The notes under the pieces are model-generated. The model ran no database searches and was not told the origin of the DNA. It saw nothing but the letters and a program-made list of their open reading frames with translations. The position numbers and the translations under genes are program-made. This document shows positions 1 to 7,516 of a DNA stretch of 64,000 bases, piece by piece. Numbering within the stretch: the stretch's first letter is position 1; each line of letters begins with the position of its first letter. The stretch lies in assembly GCF_003967075.1 (NCBI RefSeq), contig NZ_AP018664.1:3323501-3387500 (forward strand), in the 5' to 3' direction. This DNA is from Sphingobium amiense. GTDB taxonomy: Bacteria > Pseudomonadota > Alphaproteobacteria > Sphingomonadales > Sphingomonadaceae.

Positions 1-149
1 AGGAAGCCGCCCTTCTGCGCCCGCAGCGCGCGATATTCGGGCAGATAGCGTCCCGCCTGCCGCATCAGCCACATCGGCGGGACGACGGGAATCTCTCCGC
101 GCAGGACGCCGAGCAGCGGCTTTTCGATCGGGCCGGACGGAGCGTCCAT
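1..149 (-). CDS. hemE: Uroporphyrinogen decarboxylase, N-terminal fragment (cut by window edge)
   Basis: Uroporphyrinogen decarboxylase removes four carboxyl groups from uroporphyrinogen III to give coproporphyrinogen III in heme synthesis. Only about the first 49 codons are present, running off the left edge. The visible protein begins [10 protein letters not shown] and reaches the family's N-terminal signature [14 protein letters not shown] at residues 27-40, which contains conserved substrate-binding arginines. The ATG at 147-149 is the only sensible start ahead of this signature. It is transcribed away from ppsR, and hemE flanking the origin is a known alphaproteobacterial arrangement (Caulobacter, Rickettsia). 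Confidence 0.93.
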   Translation of the reverse strand, partial: MDAPSGPIEKPLLGVLRGEIPVVPPMWLMRQAGRYLPEYRALRAQKGGF

Positions 150-301
150 ATGCTCTCACTCTCTCTTCATTATTTAGATTCAAAGGATGATGGAGATAGA
201 TGCTCCGTTGGCAGCGGGGTTTATGCGCAGCGCCCGATTTTGCCAACAGCTTGACTCCCGCAGGGCGCGCTTTGCCGTCCGAGTCATGAGAGTTACCCCC
301 G

Positions 302-310
302 TTATCCACA
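302..310 (+). promoter_or_regulatory. DnaA box (perfect TTATCCACA)
   Basis: Exact match to the DnaA consensus TTATCCACA in the hemE-ppsR gap. It pairs with an oppositely oriented perfect box 34 bp further on. Confidence 0.85.
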
Positions 311-344
311 GCATGTGGATGGAAAAGTGGGTCTGTTGGGGGTC

Positions 345-353
345 TGTGGATAA
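345..353 (-). promoter_or_regulatory. DnaA box (perfect, reverse orientation)
   Basis: TGTGGATAA on the plus strand is the exact reverse complement of TTATCCACA. It directly precedes a GAATC (GANTC) site at 354-358. Confidence 0.85.
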
Positions 354-413
354 GAATCCCGGCTCCGGGGACAGGGCGATGGGGCAAAGCTGTCCACAAT
401 TTCATCCCTTGCT

Positions 414-422
414 TTATCCACA
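414..422 (+). promoter_or_regulatory. DnaA box (perfect TTATCCACA)
   Basis: Third exact DnaA box. It lies 21 bp upstream of the ppsR start, so DnaA binding here could also affect ppsR transcription (inference). Confidence 0.85.
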
Positions 423-443
423 GCCCCCTCACAGAGATGTCCC

Positions 444-1268
444 ATGGCGCGCATCCACCTGCACCTCCTCTCCGACTCCACCGGCGAGACGCTGGAGAAT
501 ATCGCCAAGGCGGCGATCGGCCTGTTCGAAAATGTCGAGGCGATCCGCCATTTCTGGCCGATGGTCCGGTCCGAAGTCCATCTCGACCGGATCATGGAGG
601 AAATCGCCGCCAATCCCGGTCTCGTCCTCTTCACCCTCACCAACCATCTGCTGCGCAAGCGGCTGGAGGCGCGGTGCCGGACGCTGGGCCTGCCGCATGT
701 CGCCGCGCTCGACAGCGTGGCGGACGCGCTGTCCAACATATTGGGGCAGGAAACGCGCACGCGGCCGGGGCGCAAACATATTCTCGACGAAGCCTATTTC
801 GCGCGGATCGAGGCGATCCAGTTCACCATCGCCCATGACGACGGCGTGGGGCACGAAAATTGGGAGGAGGCCGACATCGTGCTGGCGGGCGTGTCGCGCG
901 CGTCGAAGACGCCGACCTCCATCTACCTCGCCAATCGCGGTTACAAGACGGCGAATATTCCGCTGGTGCCCGAATCCCCGCCGCCGCGCTGCCTCTACAA
1001 TCTGCGGCATCCGATGGTCGTGGGCCTGACCGTCAGCCCCGAACGGCTGATCCAGATCCGGCGCAACCGGCTGCTGTCGCTCAATCAGGCGCCCGAGACC
1101 GCCTATGTCGATATCGACAAGGTACAGGCGGAACTGGCCTTTGCCCGGCGGATGTTCGCCGACAATGGCTGGCCGGTGATCGACATGACGCGCCGCTCTA
1201 TCGAGGAGGCTGCCGCCGCGATCATCAACCTGTTCAACGACCGCGAACTGGCGGAGGCGGAAGGATGA
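444..1268 (+). CDS. ppsR: PEP synthase / pyruvate phosphate dikinase regulatory protein (DUF299)
   Basis: Bifunctional kinase/pyrophosphorylase of the DUF299 family, which controls PEP synthase or pyruvate,phosphate dikinase by ADP-dependent phosphorylation and Pi-dependent dephosphorylation of a threonine. The 274-aa length is normal for the family. The N-terminal signature HLLSDSTGET is at about residues 7-16 and the nucleotide-binding loop GVSRASKTP at about 149-157. The ATG at 444 follows the origin region with only a weak purine-rich upstream sequence. The family is the conserved right-hand neighbour of alphaproteobacterial origins (RP001-type gene). Its stop overlaps the maf start by 4 bp. 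Which of the two targets it controls cannot be told from this window. Confidence 0.93.
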   Translation: MARIHLHLLSDSTGETLENIAKAAIGLFENVEAIRHFWPMVRSEVHLDRIMEEIAANPGLVLFTLTNHLLRKRLEARCRTLGLPHVAALDSVADALSNILGQETRTRPGRKHILDEAYFARIEAIQFTIAHDDGVGHENWEEADIVLAGVSRASKTPTSIYLANRGYKTANIPLVPESPPPRCLYNLRHPMVVGLTVSPERLIQIRRNRLLSLNQAPETAYVDIDKVQAELAFARRMFADNGWPVIDMTRRSIEEAAAAIINLFNDRELAEAEG

Positions 1269-1858
1269 TCGTGCTCGCTTCGCAGAGCGCGAGCCGCCGG
1301 GCGATGCTGACCGCCGCTCAGGTGCCGTTCGAGGCGCTGTCGCCGGGCGTGGACGAGGAAGCGGCGAAAGAAGCGCTGCGCGGCGATGGCATCGACGCGC
1401 GGGCGCTCGCCGATGCGCTGGCCGAACTGAAGGCGCTCAGGGTGTCGCGGCGGGTGCCGGGCGCGCTGGTGCTGGGATGCGACCAGACGCTCTCGCTCGA
1501 CGACGGGAGCATGATCGACAAGGCGGTGGACCGCGAGGACGCGCGCCGCATCCTGAAACTTCTTTCCGGGCGGGTGCATCACCTGCACAGCGCGGCGGTA
1601 ATGGCTCTGAACGGCGAAGCGATCTGGCGTCATGTCGAGCGGGTGCGGATGACGGTGCGGCCGCTGTCGGACGCCTTCATCGACGCCTATCTCGATGCGG
1701 ACTGGGACCAGTTGCGCTGGTGCGTGGGCTGTTACCGGATCGAGGGACCGGGGGCGCAGCTTTTCAGCAGGGTCGAGGGCAGCCAGTTCGCGATTCAGGG
1801 GTTGCCGCTGCTCGCTTTGCTTGACTTTCTGCGTGTGCGCGGCGTTCTGGCGGCATGA
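1265..1858 (+). CDS. maf: Maf-like nucleotide pyrophosphatase
   Basis: Maf/HAM1-fold nucleoside triphosphate pyrophosphatase that hydrolyses non-canonical or modified nucleotides to the monophosphate and PPi. The 197-aa protein opens with LASQSASRR at residues 4-12, the Maf phosphate-binding signature, and has GCDQT near residue 71. The start is the ATG at 1265, which overlaps the ppsR stop as ATGA; an open frame extends upstream but is only the shifted frame of ppsR. Its own stop overlaps the aroE start by 4 bp, suggesting coupled translation. Substrate class (m7GTP versus dTTP/UTP) is not assigned. Confidence 0.9.
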   Translation: MIVLASQSASRRAMLTAAQVPFEALSPGVDEEAAKEALRGDGIDARALADALAELKALRVSRRVPGALVLGCDQTLSLDDGSMIDKAVDREDARRILKLLSGRVHHLHSAAVMALNGEAIWRHVERVRMTVRPLSDAFIDAYLDADWDQLRWCVGCYRIEGPGAQLFSRVEGSQFAIQGLPLLALLDFLRVRGVLAA

Positions 1859-2682
1859 GCGACGCCCTTCCCTATGCTGAAGTCATCGGCGATCCGATTG
1901 CGCACAGCAAATCGCCGCTGATCCACAATTTCTGGCTCGACGCCCTCAACATCGAGGCGGAATATCGCAAGACCCATGTACGGGCGGAGGAACTGGGCAG
2001 CTATTTCCTGCGGCGGCGGGCCGATCCCGACTGGCTGGGGTGCAACATCACGATTCCGCACAAGATCGCTGTGATGGACTATGTCGACGATCCGGGCGGG
2101 GTTCGCGAGCGGATCGGGGCGGTCAACACTATCGCGAGCGAAACGGGCGGGCCGCTGATCGGCACCAATACCGATGCGGGCGGCTTCCTCCAGCCACTGC
2201 TGCGCGACAAGTGGAAGGGCGAGAGCGCGGTGCTGGTCGGTGCGGGGGGCGCGGCACGGGCGATCCTTTTTGCGCTGACGACTCTGGGCGTGTCCGACAT
2301 TACGATCATGGCGCGCGATGCGGGGAAAGGGCAGGCGCTGCTCGACCGGGCCGGGGTGAAGGGCCGGGTGATCGGCATGGCCGACGCGCTGCCGCCCGTC
2401 GATCTGCTGGTCAATTCCACCTCGCTCGGCATGGTGGGGCAGCCGGTGCTGGAGCTGGACCTGTCGCCTCTGCCCGCCAGCGCGACGGTCTACGACATCG
2501 TCTATGCGCCGCTGGAGACAGGGCTGCTGAAGGCGGCGCGGGCGCGTGACCTGAAGACGCTCGATGGCCTGGAAATGCTGATCGGTCAGGCGGCGCTCGC
2601 GTTCGACATCTTCTTCGACGCGCAGGCGCCGCGCGAGCTGGACGCGGAGCTGCGCGCGCTGCTGCTTTCGGGCGGGGAATGA
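1855..2682 (+). CDS. aroE: Shikimate dehydrogenase (NADP+)
   Basis: Reduces 3-dehydroshikimate to shikimate with NADPH in aromatic amino-acid synthesis. The 275-aa length is typical. Visible motifs are the shikimate-binding SKSPLIHN at residues 18-25, the catalytic lysine in NITIPHK (K70), and the NADP-binding glycine loop GAGGAARAI near residue 128. The ATG overlaps the maf stop and the TGA overlaps the coaE start, each by 4 bp, so the gene sits inside a tightly coupled ppsR-maf-aroE-coaE run. Confidence 0.96.
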   Translation: MSDALPYAEVIGDPIAHSKSPLIHNFWLDALNIEAEYRKTHVRAEELGSYFLRRRADPDWLGCNITIPHKIAVMDYVDDPGGVRERIGAVNTIASETGGPLIGTNTDAGGFLQPLLRDKWKGESAVLVGAGGAARAILFALTTLGVSDITIMARDAGKGQALLDRAGVKGRVIGMADALPPVDLLVNSTSLGMVGQPVLELDLSPLPASATVYDIVYAPLETGLLKAARARDLKTLDGLEMLIGQAALAFDIFFDAQAPRELDAELRALLLSGGE

Positions 2683-3272
2683 AGGTCTACGGCCTCACCG
2701 GCTCGATCGGGATGGGGAAGTCGGCGGTCGCCGCCATGTTCCGCCGCCTCGCCGTGCCGCTGTTCGACGCCGACGCCGAAGTGCATCGCCTGCAGGGACC
2801 GGGCGGCGCGCTGCTGACTGCGATCGAGGCGCGCTTTCCCGGCACGACCGGTCCCATGGGCGTCGACCGCGCGAAGCTGGGCGCGGCGGTGTTCGGCCAT
2901 GCGGGCGAGCGGCGCGCGCTCGAAGCCATCGTCCACCCGGCGGTGCGGGAATCGCGGGAAAAGTTCCTGCGCCGCAACCGCTCCCGCCCCTTCGTCATCC
3001 TCGACATACCGCTCTTGTTCGAAACCCATGGGCATAAATGGCTCGACGGCATCATCGTCGTGACCGCTCCGGCGTGGAAGCAGCGCAAGCGCGTGCTGGC
3101 GCGGCCCGGCATGACTCCCGGCAAATTCCGGCAGATCAGGCGGCTCCAGACCCCCGACGCGGAAAAGCGCCGCCGCGCCGACCATATCATCCATACCGGC
3201 ACCACCTTCGCCGCGACGCAGGCACAGGTTCGCCGTCTCGTCGCTTGCCTTGGGGCCAAGACAGGCCGATAA
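2679..3272 (+). CDS. coaE: Dephospho-CoA kinase
   Basis: Last step of coenzyme A synthesis: phosphorylates the 3'-hydroxyl of dephospho-CoA. The 197-aa protein carries the Walker A motif GSIGMGKS at residues 8-15, the family's LFDADAEVH stretch shortly after, and the VDIPLLFE-like segment ILDIPLLFET in the middle. The ATG overlaps the aroE stop as ATGA. It is followed at 31 bp by dnaQ, the usual coaE-dnaQ pairing of alphaproteobacterial origin regions. Confidence 0.96.
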   Translation: MKVYGLTGSIGMGKSAVAAMFRRLAVPLFDADAEVHRLQGPGGALLTAIEARFPGTTGPMGVDRAKLGAAVFGHAGERRALEAIVHPAVRESREKFLRRNRSRPFVILDIPLLFETHGHKWLDGIIVVTAPAWKQRKRVLARPGMTPGKFRQIRRLQTPDAEKRRRADHIIHTGTTFAATQAQVRRLVACLGAKTGR

Positions 3273-3303
3273 GGGTCAGCCATAGACTCGATGCGAAGAG
3301 GCG

Positions 3304-3996
3304 ATGCGCGAGGTTATTTTCGACACCGAAACGACGGGCTTCGATCCTGCTTCCGGCGACCGGATGGTCGAGATCGGCTGCATCGAACTGGTGAACCGGG
3401 TGCCCACCGGGCGCACATTCCACGCTTATTATCATCCCGAGCGCGACATGCCCGCCGCCGCTTTTGCCGTGCACGGTCTGTCGGCCGACTTCCTCGCCAA
3501 ACATCCGGTGTTCGCCAGAGGCGCGCTGGAGCTGCTCGACTTTCTGGAGGACAGCCCGCTGGTCGCGCATAATGCGCGGTTCGACTTCGGCTTCCTCAAC
3601 CATGAACTGCGCCTGTGCGGCCATCCCGAAGTTTCGATGGACCGGATGATCGACACCGTCGCCATCGCCCGGCAACTGCATCCGGGCGCCAAGCACAGCC
3701 TCGACGCGCTCTGCTCGCGCTATGGCATCGACCGCAGCCACCGCGTCAAACATGGCGCGCTGCTCGACGCCGAACTGCTCGCGCAACTTTACATCGAACT
3801 GACCGGCGGCCGTCAGATCGGCCTTGGTCTTGCACAGGAGGAAGGCATTGAGATCGTCAGGGTGGAACTGACGGCGGACGCCGTGGTTCGCCCTGTGCGT
3901 CCCGCGCGGGTCTTTACGGCCAGCGCGGCGGAGCTGGAGCGGCATGCAGCGTTCGTCGCGACGCTGAAAGAGCCGCTCTGGTTGCAGGAGGCATAG
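3304..3996 (+). CDS. dnaQ: DNA polymerase III epsilon subunit (3'-5' proofreading exonuclease)
   Basis: Proofreading exonuclease of the replicative polymerase. The 230-aa protein has the DEDDh exonuclease motifs: FDTETTGFDP (D7, E9), the ExoII region HNARFDFGFLNHE, and ExoIII HGALLDAELLA with its histidine and aspartate. The C-terminal tail after about residue 180 is the region that normally contacts the alpha subunit. An AAGAGG purine run lies close before the ATG. The gene is a standard member of the origin-proximal cluster. Confidence 0.95.
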   Translation: MREVIFDTETTGFDPASGDRMVEIGCIELVNRVPTGRTFHAYYHPERDMPAAAFAVHGLSADFLAKHPVFARGALELLDFLEDSPLVAHNARFDFGFLNHELRLCGHPEVSMDRMIDTVAIARQLHPGAKHSLDALCSRYGIDRSHRVKHGALLDAELLAQLYIELTGGRQIGLGLAQEEGIEIVRVELTADAVVRPVRPARVFTASAAELERHAAFVATLKEPLWLQEA

Positions 3997-4077
3997 ACCC
4001 TTATCGAAGTGGCCTATGCCTCCCGGAAGGAACCGGGCCGCCGTTCTGGCGGGCCGGCAAGAACAAGGAGAAGGCAT

Positions 4078-4671
4078 ATGGATATTCGTGTTTCCGGACA
4101 TCAGGTCGAAACGGGCGACGCGCTCAAGAGCCACGTCACCGATCGTTTGCAGGCCGTGGCCGAGAAATATTTTTCCCGCGCGCTTTCCGCCCAGGTCACG
4201 TTCCGCACCGCGCCGCACGGCGCTTTCCATTGCGACATCGTCTGCCATGTGATGACCGGGCTGATCCTCAAAGGCGCGGGCGAAGCGCAGGATGCGCATC
4301 CCGCCTTCGACCAGGCCGCCGACCGGATCGAAAAGCAGTTGCGCCGCTATATGCGCCGCCTCAAGGACCGCAGCGCGCAGGCCGCCGCCGCCGAGGCGCA
4401 GCGGGAGAACGGCTATAGCGTCGATGAGATAGACGGCGCGGGCTACACCATCTTCGCGGGCGGCAGCGAGGAGGAGGAAGCGCAGGACGCGCCCCTGATC
4501 GTCGCGGAAACGCGCGTCGACATCCCCGAAGCCAGCGTGTCGGACGCGGTGATGATGCTGGACCTGCGCAACACCAACGCGCTCCTGTTCCTGAATGCGG
4601 GCACGTCCGCCTATAATATGGTCTATCGCCGCCACGACGGCACGATTGGCTGGGTGGAACCCCGCGCCTGA
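4078..4671 (+). CDS. hpf: Long-form ribosome hibernation promoting factor (HPF/RaiA)
   Basis: Long HPF inactivates ribosomes as 100S dimers in stationary phase. The 197-aa protein has an N-terminal sigma-54 modulation/S30EA domain (about residues 1-105, starting MDIRVSGHQVETGDAL) and a C-terminal dimerisation domain containing NALLFLNAGTSAYNMVYRR. The start is set by AAGGAG at 4065-4070, 7 bp before the ATG at 4078; upstream in-frame codons lack such a site. It precedes ptsN, the same pairing as the rpoN-hpf-ptsN cluster elsewhere, but rpoN is not present here. Confidence 0.95.
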   Translation: MDIRVSGHQVETGDALKSHVTDRLQAVAEKYFSRALSAQVTFRTAPHGAFHCDIVCHVMTGLILKGAGEAQDAHPAFDQAADRIEKQLRRYMRRLKDRSAQAAAAEAQRENGYSVDEIDGAGYTIFAGGSEEEEAQDAPLIVAETRVDIPEASVSDAVMMLDLRNTNALLFLNAGTSAYNMVYRRHDGTIGWVEPRA

Positions 4672-4683
4672 TCTTCCCAGACC

Positions 4684-4704
4684 GGAGGGGCGATGCGCCC
4701 CTCC
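4684..4704 (+). terminator. Hairpin downstream of hpf
   Basis: Nine-base-pair perfect inverted repeat GGAGGGGCG/CGCCCCTCC with a 3-base loop, 13 bp after the hpf stop. It is followed by C-rich sequence rather than a T-run, so it may only slow or protect the hpf transcript rather than terminate it. Confidence 0.45.
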
Positions 4705-4822
4705 CCCGCCCGGCCCCGCTGTTGACCTGAACCCGCAGGCGGCTTATGGGGCCGGGCTTTCACAACCCGAGAACAAGCGCGCCCCTTTTTTGTCAGCGCG
4801 GCTCGGCGGTTTCGGATTGCTC

Positions 4823-5290
4823 ATGGTTGATTTCAACGACATCGTTTCACCCGAAGCGCTGGCTACGGGCGTTGCCGCCAATGGGAAGAAGGCGCTTTTC
4901 CAGAAGATCGCGTCGCTTGCGGCCTGCGCCTACGGCCTTGAGGCCGACGAGGTGGGCGACGCCCTGTTCGAGCGGGAGCGGCTGGGATCGACCGGTTTCG
5001 GCGGCGGAGTCGCCATTCCCCATGCCAAGATCGCGGGCCTCGACCGGATGTGCGGCGTGGTCGTGCTGCTCGATCCGGCGGTGCCGTTCGATGCGGTGGA
5101 CGATGCGCCGGTCGATGTCGTCTTCGCGCTCCTGTCGCCCGTCGACAGCGGGGCCGAGCATCTGAAGACTCTGGCGCGGGTGTCGCGCTATCTGCGCGAC
5201 GAGGCGGTGGTGACGCGGCTGCGCGGCGCGAAATCGACGGGCGCGCTGCATGCGCTGCTTTCGGGCGCGGGCGCGCGTGACGCCGCCTGA
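4823..5290 (+). CDS. ptsN: PTS IIA-like nitrogen regulatory protein (EIIA-Ntr)
   Basis: Phosphoacceptor of the nitrogen PTS chain (PtsP-PtsO-PtsN), a regulatory rather than a sugar-transporting protein. From the ATG at 4823 it is 155 aa, the usual length, with the phosphorylated histidine in GVAIPHAK (H67). An open frame extends much further upstream but lies in the hpf tail and intergenic region without family similarity. It sits 151 bp after hpf. The 3' end overlaps the next gene's probable GTG start. Confidence 0.93.
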   Translation: MVDFNDIVSPEALATGVAANGKKALFQKIASLAACAYGLEADEVGDALFERERLGSTGFGGGVAIPHAKIAGLDRMCGVVVLLDPAVPFDAVDDAPVDVVFALLSPVDSGAEHLKTLARVSRYLRDEAVVTRLRGAKSTGALHALLSGAGARDAA

Positions 5291-5738
5291 AGGCCTGTCG
5301 GGCGAGGAAGCGCATTTCCGCGCGCTCGAACAGCTTTACCGGTCCGCGCCGATCAATCGCCTGTTCCGGTCGGAGCTGACGATCCCGCAGGCTGGGCGGT
5401 CGGTCATCGACTTCGATGTGGATGAGACCCAGTTCCACGCGGCGGGCGCGGTGCACGGCACCGTCTATTTCAAGATGCTGGACGATGCGGCCTTCTATGC
5501 CGCCAACAGTCTGGTCAGCGACCGTTTCCTTCTGACCACCGCGTTCAACCTGCTGTTCACGCGCCCTATCGGGCCGGGCCGAATCCGCGCCGAGGGCCGA
5601 TGGATCAGCGGCAAGCGCCGCGTCTATGTCGCCGAGGCGAGTCTGATCGATTCGGACGGGGAAGAAGTCGGGCGCGGCACCGGCACTTTCATGCGGTCGC
5701 AATTCGCGCTGTCGTCGCTGCCGGGCTATGGCGGCTGA
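5277..5738 (+). CDS. PaaI-type hotdog-fold thioesterase
   Basis: Probable acyl-CoA thioesterase of the PaaI/YigI-like hotdog family. From the GTG at 5277 it is 153 aa. The central segment around HAAGAVHGTVYFKMLDDAA resembles the family's helix with its conserved HGG-like and aspartate positions, followed by beta strands ending GRGTGTFM. An ATG at 5250 in the same frame would add nine residues (MRCFRARAR) with no homologous look, so the GTG overlapping the ptsN stop is preferred. Substrate unknown. Confidence 0.8.
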   Translation: MTPPEGLSGEEAHFRALEQLYRSAPINRLFRSELTIPQAGRSVIDFDVDETQFHAAGAVHGTVYFKMLDDAAFYAANSLVSDRFLLTTAFNLLFTRPIGPGRIRAEGRWISGKRRVYVAEASLIDSDGEEVGRGTGTFMRSQFALSSLPGYGG

Positions 5739-6069
5739 GGCGCGGCTGACCAGCGCGATGCTGGTCGGCGCGCTGCGGCGGCGCGTGGGGGAGCAGGGCG
5801 GCTTTGCCACCGTGGTGGCGAAGGGGGATGAGTTAAGCGGCGTCATCCTCATCCAGGCACTTGAAAAGGGGCGCTATTGCGGGCTGTTCGAGCGGGTCGC
5901 GCGGGTCGACGGCGGCTATGAACTGATGCGCTGCGGACCGGGCGGGGATGAGGCGGCGGAGGCCGTCGATCAATATCTGGGGCGTCGGCGGCGGTCGGAC
6001 CCCGACCTGTGGATCGTCGAACTCGATATCCCGGATGCAGAACGGTTCGCCGCTGAAACGATCTGCTGA
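5728..6069 (+). CDS. DUF1491 family protein
   Basis: A 113-aa protein of the DUF1491 family, which is largely confined to alphaproteobacteria and has no established function. Visible features are the N-terminal TSAMLVGALRRRVGEQGG segment, a central ALEKGRYCGLFERV region and a C-terminal DPDLWIVELD(I/V)-type end. No signal peptide or membrane segment. It overlaps the preceding thioesterase by 11 bp and is probably co-transcribed with it. Confidence 0.85.
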   Translation: MAAEARLTSAMLVGALRRRVGEQGGFATVVAKGDELSGVILIQALEKGRYCGLFERVARVDGGYELMRCGPGGDEAAEAVDQYLGRRRRSDPDLWIVELDIPDAERFAAETIC

Positions 6070-6248
6070 TCGTTGACTCCCCGTCACGGTTCGTCCAGAG
6101 CGCCCGCCACGCCAACGCGCAGGTTGTCGCATTCGCCCAACGGGGGGCGGGCGCGGTAAACACGCAGACGGGAGGCGGCCTGACGTCGAACGGGAATATG
6201 GGTTAAGAATCGACGCCCCGGCCAAGAACCGCCTTATTTTGAGTAAAG

Positions 6249-6896
6249 ATGAGTTTCCGCCTGAAAGCCGCGATCACCGCGGCGTTTGCCCTGTCCGCCA
6301 TCGCTGCGGTCACGGCGTCCGACATGTCGATCGCAGGGGAAGCGATCCCGTCGGCCATTTCCCTTTCTACAGCGCTTCCGCAGGCGCCCGCAGCCGGATC
6401 GTCCGCTGTCGTCTTTGCCGCGCCGCGTGAAATCGCGCAGCCGCTTGGCAATGTAAACAATTCCACCCCTTCCGAAGTTCCCGCACGCAGCCTCGCTGCT
6501 CTGGTCGATGCGCAAGGCGCGCCCGAGGAGTTGGACGGCGACATGAAGTGCCTGGCCGGAGCGGTCTATTTCGAATCGAAGGGCGAAAGCCTCGAAGGCC
6601 AGTTGGCCGTTGCGCGCGTCATCATCAATCGCGCCCGGTCGGGCCGCTTCGCCAGCAGCCTGTGCGGCGTCGTCTATCAGCCCAGCCAGTTCAGCTTCGT
6701 GCGCGGCGGCGGGATGCCCCCGATCCGCACCGAGAGCCGTGACTGGCGCGAGGCCGTCGCCATCGCCCAGATCGCCGCAGAGGACGAATGGGACAGCCAG
6801 GCCGAAGGCGCGCTGTTCTTCCACGCGCGCCGCGTGTCGCCGGGCTGGGGCAAGACCCGGCTCGCGTCGATCGACAATCATATCTTTTACCGCTGA
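6249..6896 (+). CDS. SleB-like cell wall hydrolase (exported)
   Basis: A 215-aa exported peptidoglycan hydrolase of the SleB/Hydrolase_2 family (lytic transglycosylase-like). An N-terminal signal segment (about residues 5-30, AAITAAFALSAIAAV) precedes a low-complexity linker. The catalytic domain begins near residue 98 with CLAGAVYFESKGESLEGQ, including the family glutamate, then VINRARSGRFASSLCGVVYQ and QFSFVR. Non-sporulating proteobacteria carry such proteins for envelope remodelling. A likely intrinsic terminator follows at 6941-6974. Confidence 0.9.
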   Translation: MSFRLKAAITAAFALSAIAAVTASDMSIAGEAIPSAISLSTALPQAPAAGSSAVVFAAPREIAQPLGNVNNSTPSEVPARSLAALVDAQGAPEELDGDMKCLAGAVYFESKGESLEGQLAVARVIINRARSGRFASSLCGVVYQPSQFSFVRGGGMPPIRTESRDWREAVAIAQIAAEDEWDSQAEGALFFHARRVSPGWGKTRLASIDNHIFYR

Positions 6897-6940
6897 CCCG
6901 CTGCGCCCCGCCGCGCAACCTTTCGGCCCTGAAATGCGAC

Positions 6941-6974
6941 AGGCCGGTTCGGAGCGATCCGAATCGGCCTTTTC
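6941..6974 (+). terminator. Intrinsic terminator after the SleB-like gene
   Basis: Inverted repeat AGGCCGGTTCGGA / TCCGAATCGGCCT, 13 bp with one G-T wobble, loop GCGA, followed by TTTTCATTTG. It separates the SleB-like gene from mmcB. Confidence 0.8.
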
Positions 6975-6978
6975 ATTT

Positions 6979-6993
6979 GTTCCCATCCTGTTC
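6979..6993 (+). promoter_or_regulatory. LexA (SOS) box upstream of mmcB
   Basis: The sequence GTTC-CCATCCT-GTTC is an exact match to the alphaproteobacterial LexA box GTTC-N7-GTTC. It ends 12 bp before the mmcB ATG at 7006, a position that would block transcription. In Caulobacter mmcB is a known LexA-regulated gene, which agrees with this placement. Confidence 0.85.
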
Positions 6994-7005
6994 TAATGAT
7001 CGGGG

Positions 7006-7500
7006 ATGGACAGCGCCCTCCCCGATAGCTGCTCGCCGCTGACGGATGGCACCGCGCTCGCCGTGGCGCGGGGCACGCTGCGGCTTTTCTTCCGGCACGA
7101 CATGAGCGGGATACTGGAAGTGCCGCTGCCCAACGGGCGGCGCGCCGACATCATGGCGATCGACGGGGCGGGGCGGCTGACCATCGTCGAGATCAAGTGC
7201 AGCCGCGCGGACCTGTTGGGCGACATGAAGTGGCCCGACTATTTCGACTATTGCGACCGTTTCTTCTGGGCGGTGCCGGCGGGGTTCGACATCGCCCTGT
7301 TCGACAGCGAGGCGCTATGGCCGGGGCGCACCGGCCTGATCGTCGCGGATCAATATGACGCCGAACTGGTCCGCCCCGCCCCGGTCGAACCGCTGGCGGC
7401 GGCGCGGCGCAAGGCGGAAACGCTGCGCTTCGCGCGGCGCGCGGCCCGGCGGCTGACCGCGATCGGCGATCCCGATCATGCCGCGGAGCTGGGCTGGTAG
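7006..7500 (+). CDS. mmcB: MmcB family DNA repair protein
   Basis: A 164-aa protein of the MmcB family (restriction-endonuclease-like fold), linked in Caulobacter to mitomycin C resistance under SOS control. The nuclease-like core is visible as RRADIMAIDGAGRLTIVEIK, giving an acidic residue followed by an ExK motif (VEIKCSRADLLGD). Part of the family's C-terminal segment, ETLRFARRAARRL, is also present. The start at 7006 sits immediately behind a perfect LexA box (6979-6993). The gene is monocistronic, facing the convergent ankyrin gene. Confidence 0.9.
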   Translation: MDSALPDSCSPLTDGTALAVARGTLRLFFRHDMSGILEVPLPNGRRADIMAIDGAGRLTIVEIKCSRADLLGDMKWPDYFDYCDRFFWAVPAGFDIALFDSEALWPGRTGLIVADQYDAELVRPAPVEPLAAARRKAETLRFARRAARRLTAIGDPDHAAELGW

Positions 7501-7516
7501 AGCGCGCCGACCGCCC

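Larger units (their letters stand above)
150..443. other. oriC: Probable chromosomal replication origin (oriC)
   Basis: This 294-bp gap lies between divergently transcribed hemE and ppsR, the same gene pair that flanks the origin in Caulobacter and Rickettsia. Three exact TTATCCACA DnaA boxes are visible at 302-310 (+), 345-353 (-) and 414-422 (+), with two-mismatch boxes at 314-322 (-) and 390-398 (+). An AT-rich stretch around 168-181 is a candidate unwinding element. GANTC sites occur at 177-181, 253-257, 281-285 and 354-358, with another just inside ppsR at 474-478. The box content is seen directly; the origin function is inferred from boxes plus gene context. Confidence 0.85.

Noticed and set aside
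3187..4635. Long minus-strand open frame (482 codons) across dnaQ and hpf
   Set aside because: It is antisense to two well-recognised genes and its translation is Arg/His/Ala-rich without family features; a GC-rich shadow frame.
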